Positions 27,476 through 36,791 are shown, counted from the stretch's first letter. The stretch is DNA of 64,000 nucleotides from an uncultured Bacteroides sp. (GCA_947074205.1 CAMTOQ010000010.1:20475-84474); one strand, 5' to 3'. The notes: generated by a model not told the origin, from the letters alone. A program made the numbers and translations.

Positions 27476-27521
27476 TAGCCCCAATCTACTCTAATGAACA
27501 CGGAAGAGCAAATTGGGGCTA
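27476..27521 (-). terminator. Terminator after the flavodoxin gene
   Basis: TAGCCCCAAT (27476-27485) and ATTGGGGCTA (27512-27521) pair perfectly. The minus strand continues TTGTTTG. The rest of the 280-base spacer holds only array B. Confidence 0.65.
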
Positions 27522-27575
27522 CAGAAGCAAAGTTGGTGGTTTAAAGGGGAAATTCTTTGCTTTTGAAATAAATAA

Positions 27576-28160
27576 TTAATCGATTACACCGATCTCCTTC
27601 AACCAGTTATCCACACCTTTGCTTCTGCGGATAGCTGCATCTATATCAGCTTTGGGTTTGTGTCCACGTACTGTAAGCCCTTTCAAGAACTGGGCATTAG
27701 GCTGCACCTTCTCCATATCAACGAAGCAGCGCGCTTCGCCTCCGCCACCATGGGTTGCAAAAGGCACAATAGTCTTGCCAGAAAAGTCGTTATCTGTAAG
27801 GAAAGTCAACACGGGAGGCGCCATTGTGCTCCACCAGTTTGGAGTGCCAACAAAAATAATATCATAATCACCAAGATTTGCAGGAACAGGTTTGATCTGC
27901 GGCTTTACACCTGCATTAATCTCTTTCTTAGCCTGATCGACACACTTATTATAGTCGCTAGGATATGGTTCGACTACATCTATCTGATAAAGGTCGGCGC
28001 CAGTTTTTTCTTGAATATAGTTCGCTAATGTTTCAGTATTCTTGCCTTCGGACCAAGAGTAGTAGACAACAAGAATCTTCTTATTCTTGTCAGATGCATG
28101 TGCATTAAGACTCATCATAAACAAACAGATTAAAAGGGTGATGTACTTTAGTGCTTTCAT
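27576..28160 (-). CDS. Exported flavodoxin-like protein
   Basis: A 194-residue protein with a clear signal peptide (about residues 1-22, cleavage after AHA) and a flavodoxin domain. VVYYSWSEGKNTETLA is the FMN phosphate loop, and IIFVGTPNWWSTMAPP and FATHGGGG line the isoalloxazine site. An exported flavodoxin would act as a periplasmic electron carrier or NADPH/quinone reductase-like enzyme, and the partner is unknown. It stands alone on the minus strand, with a 128-base gap to nrdG. Confidence 0.87.
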   Translation of the reverse strand: MKALKYITLLICLFMMSLNAHASDKNKKILVVYYSWSEGKNTETLANYIQEKTGADLYQIDVVEPYPSDYNKCVDQAKKEINAGVKPQIKPVPANLGDYDIIFVGTPNWWSTMAPPVLTFLTDNDFSGKTIVPFATHGGGGEARCFVDMEKVQPNAQFLKGLTVRGHKPKADIDAAIRRSKGVDNWLKEIGVID

Positions 28161-28288
28161 TTTTTTTTGATTTACAAGTAAAAAAAATCTTCTCCTATCT
28201 TATAGATGCAAAGATAGAAGAAGACAAAACCACTGACAGTAAACAAATTACTGTTTGTTGTATATAAATTACAGAAAAAGCAAAAACA

Positions 28289-28747
28289 TCAACGCAAACA
28301 AATGATACGCTGATTGCTACTGCCTCTAAAGGAGAGCCTTGGGTCGTGAAGAGATTGGTCGAAACGCCCATCTACCAACACATCGATATAGGGCAGTACG
28401 GCAGATAGTTTAGAATCCGCCTGAAGTTGTTCTAAAGTGTAGCCCGTATAACACCAAATATTTTGTTGGGTTGCCTCTTTGATACGCTTCATCAATAAGA
28501 GAAGCTCTTCGGGGTGATAAAATGGATCTCCACCCGAGAAAGTAACGCCATCAAGCAAAGGGTTAGCATTGATTTCTGCGATTATCTCCTCTACCCGTCC
28601 CTGGGTCAACTCCTCGCCAGCGGCAGGATTCCAGCTAGAGGGGTTGTGACACCCAGGGCAACGATGAGTACATCCCGCTAAATATATTGCATAGCGAAAG
28701 CCCTCACCGTCGACAATTGTTTCGGGATAAGTATAGAGTAAGTTCAT
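28289..28747 (-). CDS. nrdG: Anaerobic ribonucleotide reductase activating protein
   Basis: A 152-residue radical-SAM activase that installs the glycyl radical on NrdD. The iron-sulfur motif CTHRCPGC (C-x3-C-x2-C) lies near residue 27, and [10 protein letters not shown] is the SAM-binding glycine-rich strand. Only 3 bases separate it from nrdD, so both are on one transcript. Confidence 0.96.
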   Translation of the reverse strand: MNLLYTYPETIVDGEGFRYAIYLAGCTHRCPGCHNPSSWNPAAGEELTQGRVEEIIAEINANPLLDGVTFSGGDPFYHPEELLLLMKRIKEATQQNIWCYTGYTLEQLQADSKLSAVLPYIDVLVDGRFDQSLHDPRLSFRGSSNQRIICLR

Positions 28748-28750
28748 CGA

Positions 28751-31144
28751 TTACAGATGCTTCACACGGTCGTTTTCTTCGGCACGTTTGGCCGAGTTCC
28801 AAGAGTTGAGGTCGCCGGTAAGATAGCCGGTGATGCGACGCATACGTAGAATATTCTCGCTGCGACATACAGGACATTTATCATAAATCACCCCTTTATA
28901 GCCACATGCATTACAAGTATCTACAGGGTGGTTGATAGAACCATAGCCTATACCTTCATCGTGCATCACTTTTACAATCTTTGCAATAGCACGTACATTC
29001 TTTTGCGCCTCACCATCAAGCTCCACATAGGTGATGTGGCCACCCTTAGTAATAGCATGAAAAGGAGCTTCACGCTTAATCTTCTCAACAATAGAAACTG
29101 ACTCTTTGACATCTACATGGAACGAGTTGACATAATAGTCGCGATCGGTAACCCCAACTATTGCACCATACTTACGACGGTCCATACGGGTAAATCGGCC
29201 CGATAGTCCCTCAGCAGGCGTAGCTAGCACCGAATAATTCAAGCTGTATTTTGCTTTAGCCTCATTGGCTACCTCGTTCATCACTTGAATGGCTTCATAG
29301 AGCGTGTTCCAAGACTTGTCGTTCTTAGCGTGTCCGGCGCCATATATAGCTACCATCGCATTGTGTCCACCAATAAAACCAATACCCAGTGTACCACTGC
29401 GAAGTATATCGCCTACCTCATCATTGGCTTCTAGTTCTTCGCCACCCTTCCACACATTGTTGGCCATCATAAATGGGAACTGTCTAGCCAATGCAGTGCG
29501 CTGATATTCGTAGCGTGTATGAAGTTGCTCTACCACAAGCTCCGCTTTCTCGCGAAGAGTAGTCAAGAAAATCTCAGTAGCTTTCTGTTCTACCGCATCC
29601 TTGTTTGTGGCATCTTTTACTAAAGCTTCGGCTTTGATGCGAGCTTCAATGGCCAATCGAGGCATGTTGATGGTAGTAAACGAAAGGTTACCACGTCCTA
29701 AAGATGTTTTCTCGCCAGCCACATTCTCGAACACGCGTGTACGACAACCCATAGTAGCCAGTTCATAGCGGTAGCGTTGCGGATCGGTTGCATCCCACTT
29801 CTCGTGCTGGTTGTAGGGAGTATCTAAGAACATGAAGTTAGGGAAAAGCGCCTTGGCTGTGGTGTGACAAGCCTTTAAGAAAAGGTCAAAGTTGGGCGCC
29901 TTGAACTGCATCTTACCACTTTCGGCAGCAGCAAAGTCGGTCATTGCTTTAGCATAATCCTCGTCAGTATAAGATACACCCTCTTTTATCTTGAATATCT
30001 GTATAGGGAAAACGGGTACTTCGCCACGTGCACCAAGTCCTTCGATAGTGGTTATAAGCAATTCTTCGATAACCATACGTCCTTCTGGAGAGGTATCGGT
30101 ACCATAGTTAATAGAGCTGAACACCACCTGATTACCTCCACGCGAATGCATGGTGTTGAGGTTATGAATAAATCCTTCCATGGCTTGGTGAGTATCTTTT
30201 CTAGTGAGCTGATAGGCTTTATTGATTACCGTACGAAGAGGAGTTTCGCTTATTTCTACAGATATAGAAGCAAGGCCAGTGCGCAAGTTTTCACACTCAA
30301 CCTTAGTAGGCTCGATTGAGCCTAAGTGTTGCTCTACCAAGGAACTAATTTTCTTCTCTTCTACAGCAAGACCATTCTCCATCTCTGCATAGAAAGCGAT
30401 GAGCGAAGCTAAATGCTTGCGGAAAGATTTGGCAACACCTTTCGCCATAAAGAAGTCGAAAGCAGGTATCGACTGACCACCGTGTTGTTCGTTCTGATTG
30501 GTTTGGAATACAATTGTGGCTAGCGTGGCGTAGCTTTGAATACCTTGAGGGGTACGGATGCTACCGTTTTTAGTGCGGAAGCCGCGTTCAAAGATATCTT
30601 CTAGATCGTATTGGATACAAGTAGTTGTCTTAGTAGGATAATAATCCAAGTCGTGTATATGAATATCACCCAACTGATGAGCCTCAGCATAAGCTTTAGG
30701 CAGAAGATATTTATAAGTATAATCTTTTGTAACCTCCGAAGCAAAAGTCATCATCTGTCCGGCTGGTGTGTGACTACTCATGTTGGCATTGCTTAGATTG
30801 ACATCGTTCTTATCAATAGCTACAATACCATCCATCACTTGTTTCATCTGCGTCTTCTTGTCGCGCTCTGTATTGCGCCACTCACGATAGATGATATACT
30901 TCTTTGCCACTTCAGGACATTCGCGCATCAACTCGCTTTCTACTAGGTCTTGAATCTCTTCTACAGAGATAGTAGGCTTGTTGAAGCGTTCGATGACACT
31001 CATTGTAATGTTGGCAATCATTGGTTGCTCACCAGCGACTCCTGTAGCTACAAAAGCTTTGCTAATAGCACTCTTGATCTTACTAATAGAGAAATCTTCT
31101 CTTTTACCATCACGTTTGATGATACAAATTTCCGCGTAGTTCAT
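28751..31144 (-). CDS. nrdD: Anaerobic ribonucleoside-triphosphate reductase
   Basis: Class III reductase of 797 residues that makes dNTPs without oxygen. The N-terminal ATP-cone (about 1-95) begins CIIKRDGKREDFSISKIK. The catalytic barrel carries MHSRGGNQVVFSS and MGCRTRVFEN. The zinc site is CNACGYKG with CPVC, and the C-terminal glycyl-radical segment is RITGYLTG, ending DRVKHL. A cobalamin riboswitch precedes it, suggesting repression when a B12-dependent reductase can work. No nrdJ is in this window. Confidence 0.97.
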   Translation of the reverse strand: MNYAEICIIKRDGKREDFSISKIKSAISKAFVATGVAGEQPMIANITMSVIERFNKPTISVEEIQDLVESELMRECPEVAKKYIIYREWRNTERDKKTQMKQVMDGIVAIDKNDVNLSNANMSSHTPAGQMMTFASEVTKDYTYKYLLPKAYAEAHQLGDIHIHDLDYYPTKTTTCIQYDLEDIFERGFRTKNGSIRTPQGIQSYATLATIVFQTNQNEQHGGQSIPAFDFFMAKGVAKSFRKHLASLIAFYAEMENGLAVEEKKISSLVEQHLGSIEPTKVECENLRTGLASISVEISETPLRTVINKAYQLTRKDTHQAMEGFIHNLNTMHSRGGNQVVFSSINYGTDTSPEGRMVIEELLITTIEGLGARGEVPVFPIQIFKIKEGVSYTDEDYAKAMTDFAAAESGKMQFKAPNFDLFLKACHTTAKALFPNFMFLDTPYNQHEKWDATDPQRYRYELATMGCRTRVFENVAGEKTSLGRGNLSFTTINMPRLAIEARIKAEALVKDATNKDAVEQKATEIFLTTLREKAELVVEQLHTRYEYQRTALARQFPFMMANNVWKGGEELEANDEVGDILRSGTLGIGFIGGHNAMVAIYGAGHAKNDKSWNTLYEAIQVMNEVANEAKAKYSLNYSVLATPAEGLSGRFTRMDRRKYGAIVGVTDRDYYVNSFHVDVKESVSIVEKIKREAPFHAITKGGHITYVELDGEAQKNVRAIAKIVKVMHDEGIGYGSINHPVDTCNACGYKGVIYDKCPVCRSENILRMRRITGYLTGDLNSWNSAKRAEENDRVKHL

Positions 31145-31191
31145 AACTTTAACTCCCGAAAGTTTTTAAATGGTTAATAGATTTGTTTTAT

Positions 31192-31345
31192 CCGGCAGGT
31201 TTTCTGACTTATCCCTCCTCTGAACGCCTTCCCACATCAAAAAAGACACAGTGACCTTATGTTCAGATTCTTAAGAAATTACAGCAGCGGGTACTGTCCC
31301 CGATTTTCACGGTGTTCCCTCAAGACTAAATCTCCTTTTAGCTCC
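31192..31345 (-). ncRNA. Cobalamin riboswitch upstream of nrdD
   Basis: Read on the minus strand, the leader has GGGAACACCGTG, then CGGGGACAG and CCCGCTGCTGTAA (the B12-box region), and ends with GTCAGAAAACCTGCC. These are in the order and spacing of the cobalamin riboswitch core. It ends about 48 bases before the nrdD ATG. No terminator hairpin is visible between them, so control may be translational. Confidence 0.92.
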
Positions 31346-31356
31346 GGCATTTGTTG

Positions 31357-31364
31357 CAAAGATA
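31357..31364 (-). promoter_or_regulatory. -7 element of the nrdD leader
   Basis: The minus strand reads TATCTTTG (TAnnTTTG), placing the transcription start just upstream of the riboswitch. Confidence 0.6.
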
Positions 31365-31564
31365 GATGATTATAAGATATACTCTTCAATATTTAACACT
31401 ATAATTTGGACAACTTATCTTTCTCTCTGATAATTAAAGTTTTCCGTTTCGGATAACTTCTCTATCATTTTTGAGTTAATAAATAAACATTTACCATCAC
31501 AGTTGTTGCATTTAGCTTTTTCTTTATTATACCAATGTTTTGATCTAATGAAAAAGCTAATAAA

Positions 31565-31602
31565 GAAAAAAAGCTGTCCGAGAACTTAATCTCGAACAGC
31601 TT
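31565..31602 (-). terminator. Terminator after the FadL-type porin gene
   Basis: AAGCTGTTCGAGA pairs with TCTCGGACAGCTT on the minus strand (with one G-T pair), followed by six T's. The spacer 31365-31564 otherwise holds AT-rich sequence, including an imperfect inverted repeat of GCTTTTTCTTTATTA. Confidence 0.85.
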
Positions 31603-31638
31603 ATCTTATATAAATCTGAATAAGTTTATTCTAAACTA

Positions 31639-33102
31639 TTAGAAGCGATAATCAACCCCTATACCAAACACTTTATTGGTACGAGTGTACTTATCTTGTC
31701 CTTTCATCTTTACTGCTTGTGCAATAGTTGATGGAATACCTAGAGCTTCTAGCTTATTAGTCATATAGTTGTAGTCATCCATATTCTTTGTATAAGTATC
31801 ATACTTTGTCCAGAAGTAAGCGATATTCAACTGAAGCTTAGGTGTTATATTAAATCCTGCACCCAAACCATAAGAGTAAGAGCTAACAGCAAAGCTCATA
31901 TCTGATTGATAGTCGTCTTGCACACCATACTTAGTACGTTGCATACCAGCACTTACCTGCAACCACTTCATTACATTCCACGACACACCACCTAAGTACT
32001 CGTTCGTACCCTTTCCGGCATATTGTTCTTTACCATTCGCCATTCTTGCGTTTGAGTCAAAGAAGTGATGATATCCCACAGCCAATTGTACCTCTGGAAT
32101 AGGATTGTATGAAGCACCAATCGACAAGAACGAAGGAATATCGTGCGGAGTATTTACACCATGATCATAATCCTTAAAGCCGGTTGTATTGACAGATGTA
32201 TTGTTTTCAATATTTAGGTTAGTTCTAAATTCATATTTTACACCCACGTTCCATTTGCCCATTTTAAAGTCGGCACCAAGTATTGGAGTGATACCCCATC
32301 CTTTTTGCTTGCAATCTACCTCCTTGTCAGCAGTAGCACCTGCCAACATCTCAACAGAACTTTTATAGGCTGCAGGCACCTCGTTGGCCAATTGTCCAAA
32401 AGCTTGGGGAGCACTTACCATTGCATCACTACCAGCAAAACCTATTTGAATGTCGCGAAGATAGCCTGTATATTTATTGCTCACATAGTTCATACGTCCA
32501 CCTGCAAAAACAGACAAGTAATCGGTAACCTTATAGGTTGCACCCAACTGTAGACCAAAAATATATTGACGACCCTGCATATAGCTATCTACAGAGTATT
32601 TATCAATCTTTGGAATATCCAATCCTGGTAATAGTCCACTCATTGTGTTGGCAATAATGGGCACCATAGAAACGATAGATTCGAATGAACCTAAACCATC
32701 ATTAAAAGTAGCCTTACCACCACCACCACTGATTGAGAAGTTTCCGGCAAGACTCCATTTATCGGTTACATAAGCCCCGTATACACTAGGAATAAAAGGC
32801 GCAGAGGCTTCACCTTTATAATGTTTTGTCTCTTGCTGACCATTCATCGCAAATGGTGCAAACGTACTAATAATCTTACGAGTTTGATAAGCACTCTGAC
32901 CATTTAGGGAGAAATGCCATCCTTTTTCCATAAAGGCTATACCAGCAGGGTTAGAATAAACTGCGTCAATTTCAGTGGAAGCATTTCTTGCTAACATACG
33001 CAAAAACAATACGTGCTGATTGGTATTCGTAAGAAGACCACCCGCAAATGTTGGAATTGAAACGATAAGCATTACGATGCTAAGCCATGTAATTTTTTTC
33101 AT
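31639..33102 (-). CDS. OmpP1/FadL/TodX-family outer-membrane protein
   Basis: A 487-residue beta-barrel porin for hydrophobic compounds such as fatty acids. A signal peptide covers about residues 1-20 (IPTFAGG). The hatch-domain hallmark AVYSNPAGIAF lies near residue 50, and the barrel ends in the aromatic-terminated strand FGIGVDYRF. It is a single gene with its own promoter, a nearby palindrome and a terminator. Confidence 0.92.
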   Translation of the reverse strand: MKKITWLSIVMLIVSIPTFAGGLLTNTNQHVLFLRMLARNASTEIDAVYSNPAGIAFMEKGWHFSLNGQSAYQTRKIISTFAPFAMNGQQETKHYKGEASAPFIPSVYGAYVTDKWSLAGNFSISGGGGKATFNDGLGSFESIVSMVPIIANTMSGLLPGLDIPKIDKYSVDSYMQGRQYIFGLQLGATYKVTDYLSVFAGGRMNYVSNKYTGYLRDIQIGFAGSDAMVSAPQAFGQLANEVPAAYKSSVEMLAGATADKEVDCKQKGWGITPILGADFKMGKWNVGVKYEFRTNLNIENNTSVNTTGFKDYDHGVNTPHDIPSFLSIGASYNPIPEVQLAVGYHHFFDSNARMANGKEQYAGKGTNEYLGGVSWNVMKWLQVSAGMQRTKYGVQDDYQSDMSFAVSSYSYGLGAGFNITPKLQLNIAYFWTKYDTYTKNMDDYNYMTNKLEALGIPSTIAQAVKMKGQDKYTRTNKVFGIGVDYRF

Positions 33103-33131
33103 CTATTTGATATTTGTTTTTATATTGGCCG

Positions 33132-33176
33132 CAAATATACGACTAAATTGCACACCCACAATAGCAATGTGCAATT
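33132..33176 (-). promoter_or_regulatory. Porin promoter with upstream palindrome
   Basis: The minus strand carries TATATTTG (33139-33132) as the -7 element, about 30 bases before the porin start. Directly upstream AATTGCACA (33146-33154) and TGTGCAATT (33168-33176) form a perfect 9-bp inverted repeat with a 13-base spacer, covering the -33 position. It is a good candidate operator. Confidence 0.5.
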
Positions 33177-33377
33177 ATTCGAACTAAACAAGCATATTCC
33201 TTAACAAAACGAAAGTTTCATTTGCAACAAATAGACTCAAACAAGCAGAATAGCGAGACAACTATTTAAATCGGCAAGCAGTGCTAAAGAGTAAAAACAC
33301 ACGTATTCTCAACTCTTTTCTAAAAATATCGCAACGACAAAATCTACCTAAATTTACAAGCCCAATAAATTATTTAC

Positions 33378-33385
33378 TATTTTTG
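33378..33385 (+). promoter_or_regulatory. -7 element of the MBL-hydrolase gene
   Basis: TATTTTTG fits TAnnTTTG, 52 bases before the start. CGACAAAA (33335-33342) and TTTTGTCG (33381-33388) are an inverted pair around it. The 335-base porin-MBL spacer holds these two promoters and nothing else I can name. Confidence 0.5.
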
Positions 33386-33437
33386 TCGCATACTACAATC
33401 TTAGTAAATAACTAAAACTAAACGCATAAGTTAGGCT

Positions 33438-34169
33438 ATGACACTAGATTACTTATATAATAGTGGCTTTGGGATGGAGTTTGATGGTTTTACAATCATT
33501 ATCGACTATTATAAAGACTCATCAGATAAACTTCACAATAAAGGGCTTGTGCACGACTACCTTTTAGATCGTCCGGGTAAACTTTATGTATTATGTTCGC
33601 ATATCCATCCCGATCACTTCAATCCCGAAATACTATCGTGGCGAGACAAACGCCCCGACATCATTTACATTCTTTCAAAAGATATTCTCATTGGTGGCAA
33701 AGCTAAACCCGATGATGCTATTTTCCTAGATAAAGGGGAGGTGTATAAAGATGAGACATTAAGTATAGAAGCTTGCGGCTCCACCGATGTGGGCATCTCC
33801 TTCCTAATGAACATAAACGGTAAAAGCATCTTTCACGCCGGCGATTTAAACAATTGGAACTGGTGCGACGAATCGACCTCTGAGGAAATTGATGAAGCCA
33901 ACCGCTTCTTCTTATCTGAGCTCAATTACCTTTATCAACGTTCACCATCTATCGATCTGGTTCTTTTTCCGGTCGACAAAAGACAAGGAAGCGATTATAT
34001 GAAGGGAGATAAACAGTTTGTAGAAAAGATTAAAACCGGAATATTTGTGCCGATGCATTTTGGCGAAAACTATGCCGCAGCCAACAACTTTAAACAATTT
34101 GCCGAACAACATGGCTGCAAGTTTATCGAGATAAACTATAGGGGTGAACAATTTGAAATTACTATTTAA
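33438..34169 (+). CDS. Metallo-beta-lactamase-fold hydrolase
   Basis: A 243-residue metal-dependent hydrolase of the UlaG/YycJ-like MBL group. The zinc motif CSHIHPDHFNPE (HxHxDH) sits near residue 55, followed by FHAGDLNNWNW (Asp ligand) and VPMHFGENY (His ligand) late in the protein. The substrate is unknown. It is 14 bases upstream of the DUF4468 gene and likely shares its transcript. Confidence 0.87.
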   Translation: MTLDYLYNSGFGMEFDGFTIIIDYYKDSSDKLHNKGLVHDYLLDRPGKLYVLCSHIHPDHFNPEILSWRDKRPDIIYILSKDILIGGKAKPDDAIFLDKGEVYKDETLSIEACGSTDVGISFLMNINGKSIFHAGDLNNWNWCDESTSEEIDEANRFFLSELNYLYQRSPSIDLVLFPVDKRQGSDYMKGDKQFVEKIKTGIFVPMHFGENYAAANNFKQFAEQHGCKFIEINYRGEQFEITI

Positions 34170-34183
34170 AAACGAATTATATT

Positions 34184-35269
34184 ATGAAGAACCTAAAGTT
34201 GATTTTAGGAGTATGTATGCTACTTCTACCATTTGTAGGCCTAACTGCACAAAATAACAACGACGATCCCGACGAAAGCTTATATCTTGTTGGTGCTGTG
34301 CCAGAAAAGGAGGGCAAGGTAGTCTTCTCTCGCGAATTCAGTATTCCCGGCATGACAAAGCAACAAGTTTACGACCGTATGTTGAAATGGATGGAAACAC
34401 GCTTGAAAGAGAACGACAACGCGGCGAGTCGCATTGTTTTCCAAAATCCCGAGAAAGGAGTAATAGCGGGGCGCGGCGAGCAATGGCTTTTATTCCGTTC
34501 AACAGCCCTTTCTCTAGACAGAGCTTGGATGACTTACCAACTTACAGTGGAGTGTAAACCTGAATTTTGCACTGTACTCGTAGAAAAAATCCGTTATACT
34601 TATCGCGAAGACGAAAGATATAACGCTGACGAATGGATTAATGATGAGTTTGCACTAAATAAAACAAAAACAAAAATCATCAGAGGGGTAAGCAAATGGC
34701 GCATCAAAACTGTAGACTTCGCTAACGATGTATTCAAAAGTGCAGCTCTTGCACTAAGTGTGGCCGATATTGAGGAAGTGGCACAAAAGAAAACACCAGA
34801 GCGCCAACAACAAACAGGACCGGTGGTGATAACTCAAATAGCTACACCTAGTGTTCCTACTGCACCGGTGGAGGTTCCTGCTGTAGTTTCTACTCCTATC
34901 GCTACAAACAATACATTAAAAGAGATTGCACCAAGCCAATTACCCGACAACTGTATTAAAGCTAGCGAAGGCAAGATTGTGATCGCCATTGGCAAAGATC
35001 AATTCAATCGTAGCATGATGACTGCAGATGCAGGCGGCTCTATCGTCAATATCGAAGACACCCCTGCCATGATGTGCACACTTGCGCCCGACCAGCCTTA
35101 CGAAGCGCTCGAAAAAGCACAGACTTACACCGTTATGTTCTACCCTACTGGGCAAGACGAACCAAGCGTTGTGCTGCAATGCGAAAAGATGAATATTAAT
35201 CAGACCTATATCCCTGGTGTTCCACGTTCCTACTTTGGCAAAATAGTAAAGACTGAGATTAGAAAATAG
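34184..35269 (+). CDS. Exported DUF4468 protein
   Basis: A 361-residue protein with signal peptide MKNLKLILGVCMLLLPFVGL cleaved near TAQ. Residues about 45-190 match DUF4468 (TBP-like fold), including VVFSREFSIPGMTKQQ and WLLFRSTALS. A proline/threonine-rich linker (about 205-245) and a second C-terminal domain follow. The family is Bacteroidota-specific and periplasmic or envelope-associated, with no known function. It follows the MBL gene after 14 bases. Confidence 0.8.
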   Translation: MKNLKLILGVCMLLLPFVGLTAQNNNDDPDESLYLVGAVPEKEGKVVFSREFSIPGMTKQQVYDRMLKWMETRLKENDNAASRIVFQNPEKGVIAGRGEQWLLFRSTALSLDRAWMTYQLTVECKPEFCTVLVEKIRYTYREDERYNADEWINDEFALNKTKTKIIRGVSKWRIKTVDFANDVFKSAALALSVADIEEVAQKKTPERQQQTGPVVITQIATPSVPTAPVEVPAVVSTPIATNNTLKEIAPSQLPDNCIKASEGKIVIAIGKDQFNRSMMTADAGGSIVNIEDTPAMMCTLAPDQPYEALEKAQTYTVMFYPTGQDEPSVVLQCEKMNINQTYIPGVPRSYFGKIVKTEIRK

Positions 35270-35314
35270 CAACAGAGAAATAAACCTATTCAATTTACAT
35301 ATAATATAGAAACA

Positions 35315-35692
35315 ATGGAAATCAAAAGTAAATTTGACCACTTTAACATCAATGTAACCGACCTTGAACGCAGCATTGCGTTCTACCAAAAAGCGTTGGG
35401 CTTGAACGAACACCACCGTAAAGAAGCGGCTGACGGTTCTTTCGTACTTGTTTACCTTACAGATGGCGTAAGCCCGTTTATGCTTGAGCTTACCTGGCTT
35501 CGCGATCACAAAGAAGCTTATGAACTAGGCGAGAACGAAAGCCACCTCTGCTTCCGCTTAGCAGGCGACTATGATGCAATTCGCGAATACCACCGCGAAA
35601 TGGGTTGTGTATGTTTTGAGAATACATCTATGGGACTCTACTTCATTAACGACCCAGACGACTACTGGATTGAAGTATTGCCACAGAAATAA
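35315..35692 (+). CDS. VOC-family protein (glyoxalase I-like)
   Basis: A 125-residue vicinal-oxygen-chelate protein. Metal ligand candidates appear in order: His in KFDHFNINV, Glu in FMLELTW, His in NESHLCFRL and Glu in YWIEVLPQ. This pattern fits lactoylglutathione lyase-type enzymes that detoxify methylglyoxal, but related dioxygenases and resistance proteins share it. It is a single gene ended by a strong terminator. Confidence 0.87.
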   Translation: MEIKSKFDHFNINVTDLERSIAFYQKALGLNEHHRKEAADGSFVLVYLTDGVSPFMLELTWLRDHKEAYELGENESHLCFRLAGDYDAIREYHREMGCVCFENTSMGLYFINDPDDYWIEVLPQK

Positions 35693-35696
35693 AAAG

Positions 35697-35745
35697 AAAC
35701 CGCCTTTCGGAACGAAGAAAATGCTCTTCAACCGAAAGGCGGTTT
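35697..35745. terminator. Bidirectional terminator
   Basis: AAACCGCCTTTCGG pairs with CCGAAAGGCGGTTT (14 bp), with an inner GAAGA/TCTTC stem. It serves the VOC gene and the convergent small basic gene. Confidence 0.9.
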
Positions 35746-35771
35746 AGTTTATCAGTACAACGAAGCAACTA

Positions 35772-35954
35772 TCATTTACGACGACTCGCACGCTTACGAC
35801 GAATTTCAGCCTTCATCTTAGCAGCGCCCGACCCATGAGTTCCTGTTATATAAGTCTTCTTTTTGGCTTTGGTTTTCACCTTATCATCCTCTTTTGGTCT
35901 CTCCTTTTTAGGTTTAAAGACAAGACCTTCCATTATTACATCCTCTAGCTTCAT
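35772..35954 (-). CDS. Small basic protein, function unknown
   Basis: I choose ATG at 35954 (60 residues, MKLEDVIMEGLVF...). A longer frame could begin with TTG at 35993, but that codon lies inside the -7 element at 35998-35991, so it would not be transcribed. The protein is lysine/arginine-rich, with KPKKERPKEDDK, a short TGTHGSGAAKMKAE piece and the end RRKRASRRK. It may bind nucleic acid. It has its own promoter and shares a terminator with the VOC gene. Confidence 0.6.
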   Translation of the reverse strand: MKLEDVIMEGLVFKPKKERPKEDDKVKTKAKKKTYITGTHGSGAAKMKAEIRRKRASRRK

Positions 35955-35990
35955 CTCACTATCAATTTGATTATTTGATTTTTCCGTAGG

Positions 35991-36027
35991 CAAAGATAAA
36001 GTTTTTTCTGCTTATTCCCTATCTTTG
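35991..36027. promoter_or_regulatory. Divergent promoters
   Basis: TATCTTTG occurs on the minus strand (35998-35991, for the small basic gene) and on the plus strand (36020-36027, for the methyltransferase). Both match TAnnTTTG. Confidence 0.6.
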
Positions 36028-36053
36028 CTCATAAGAACAAATATGATTATCAA

Positions 36054-36785
36054 ATGATAACAACTGTACTCGCACCCGAGAAAGATCCTATGGGTGCAGC
36101 AATAGCCGATTATTTCGAGAAAGGTAAGGCTGGCAAGCTTCGCGTTTTATCTTCATCATTCGATGAAGATGAGATACCAGTTTCTACCCTTTTCCGCTCA
36201 TTCAAACAGATGCCTCCACTAGAACAAGAGGCTTTAAAACTCGCCTCTGGCAAGATTCTTGATGTAGGTGGTGGCAGCGGATGTCATTCGCTTGCACTCC
36301 AAGAGATGGGCAAAGAAGCCTGTTCCATCGACATATCGCCACTTGCAGTAGAGACCATGAAACAGCGAGGAGTAAAAGATGCACGACTAGTCAATCTATT
36401 TGACGAAACATTTGCTGAAAGCTATGACACCATTCTGATGCTAATGAATGGATCGGGTATTATTGGAAAGATCAACAATCTTCCTACTTTCTTTAAAAGG
36501 ATGAAACAGCTATTGCAACCAGGAGGTAAGATTCTTCTAGATTCTAGTGATCTGAAATATCTTTTCGAAGATGAGGATGGCAGCTTCTTGATAGATATCG
36601 CAGGCGATTATTATGGAGAGGTTGACTTTTGGATGGAATACAAAACAGTAAAAGGCGATGCTTTTGACTGGTTATATATTGACTTCCAGACATTGAGTCT
36701 TTATGCAGCCGAGTATGGGTTTAATGCTAAACTTATTAAAGAAGGCAAGCATTACAACTATCTTGCAGAACTAACTCTAGCATAA
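36054..36785 (+). CDS. SAM-dependent methyltransferase, class I
   Basis: A 243-residue Rossmann-fold methyltransferase. Motif I is KILDVGGGSGCHSLAL (about residue 67-82), with the acidic post-motif EACSIDISP, DTILMLMNGSGI in the motif IV region, and LLQPGGKILLDSSD as the post-III strand. The acceptor is unknown. A four-codon ORF (36043-36057) ends in ATGA overlap with this start, which could couple translation, though it may be chance. Confidence 0.87.
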   Translation: MITTVLAPEKDPMGAAIADYFEKGKAGKLRVLSSSFDEDEIPVSTLFRSFKQMPPLEQEALKLASGKILDVGGGSGCHSLALQEMGKEACSIDISPLAVETMKQRGVKDARLVNLFDETFAESYDTILMLMNGSGIIGKINNLPTFFKRMKQLLQPGGKILLDSSDLKYLFEDEDGSFLIDIAGDYYGEVDFWMEYKTVKGDAFDWLYIDFQTLSLYAAEYGFNAKLIKEGKHYNYLAELTLA

Positions 36786-36791
36786 AAAATG

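Noticed and set aside
31515..31560. A second terminator upstream of the porin terminator from the AT-rich inverted repeat
   Set aside because: Pairing of GCTTTTTCTTTATTA needs bulges and competes with the far stronger stem at 31571-31602.
36043..36057. Four-codon ORF before the methyltransferase as a leader peptide
   Set aside because: Too short to tell from chance, and no attenuator structure follows. Mentioned only as possible coupling.
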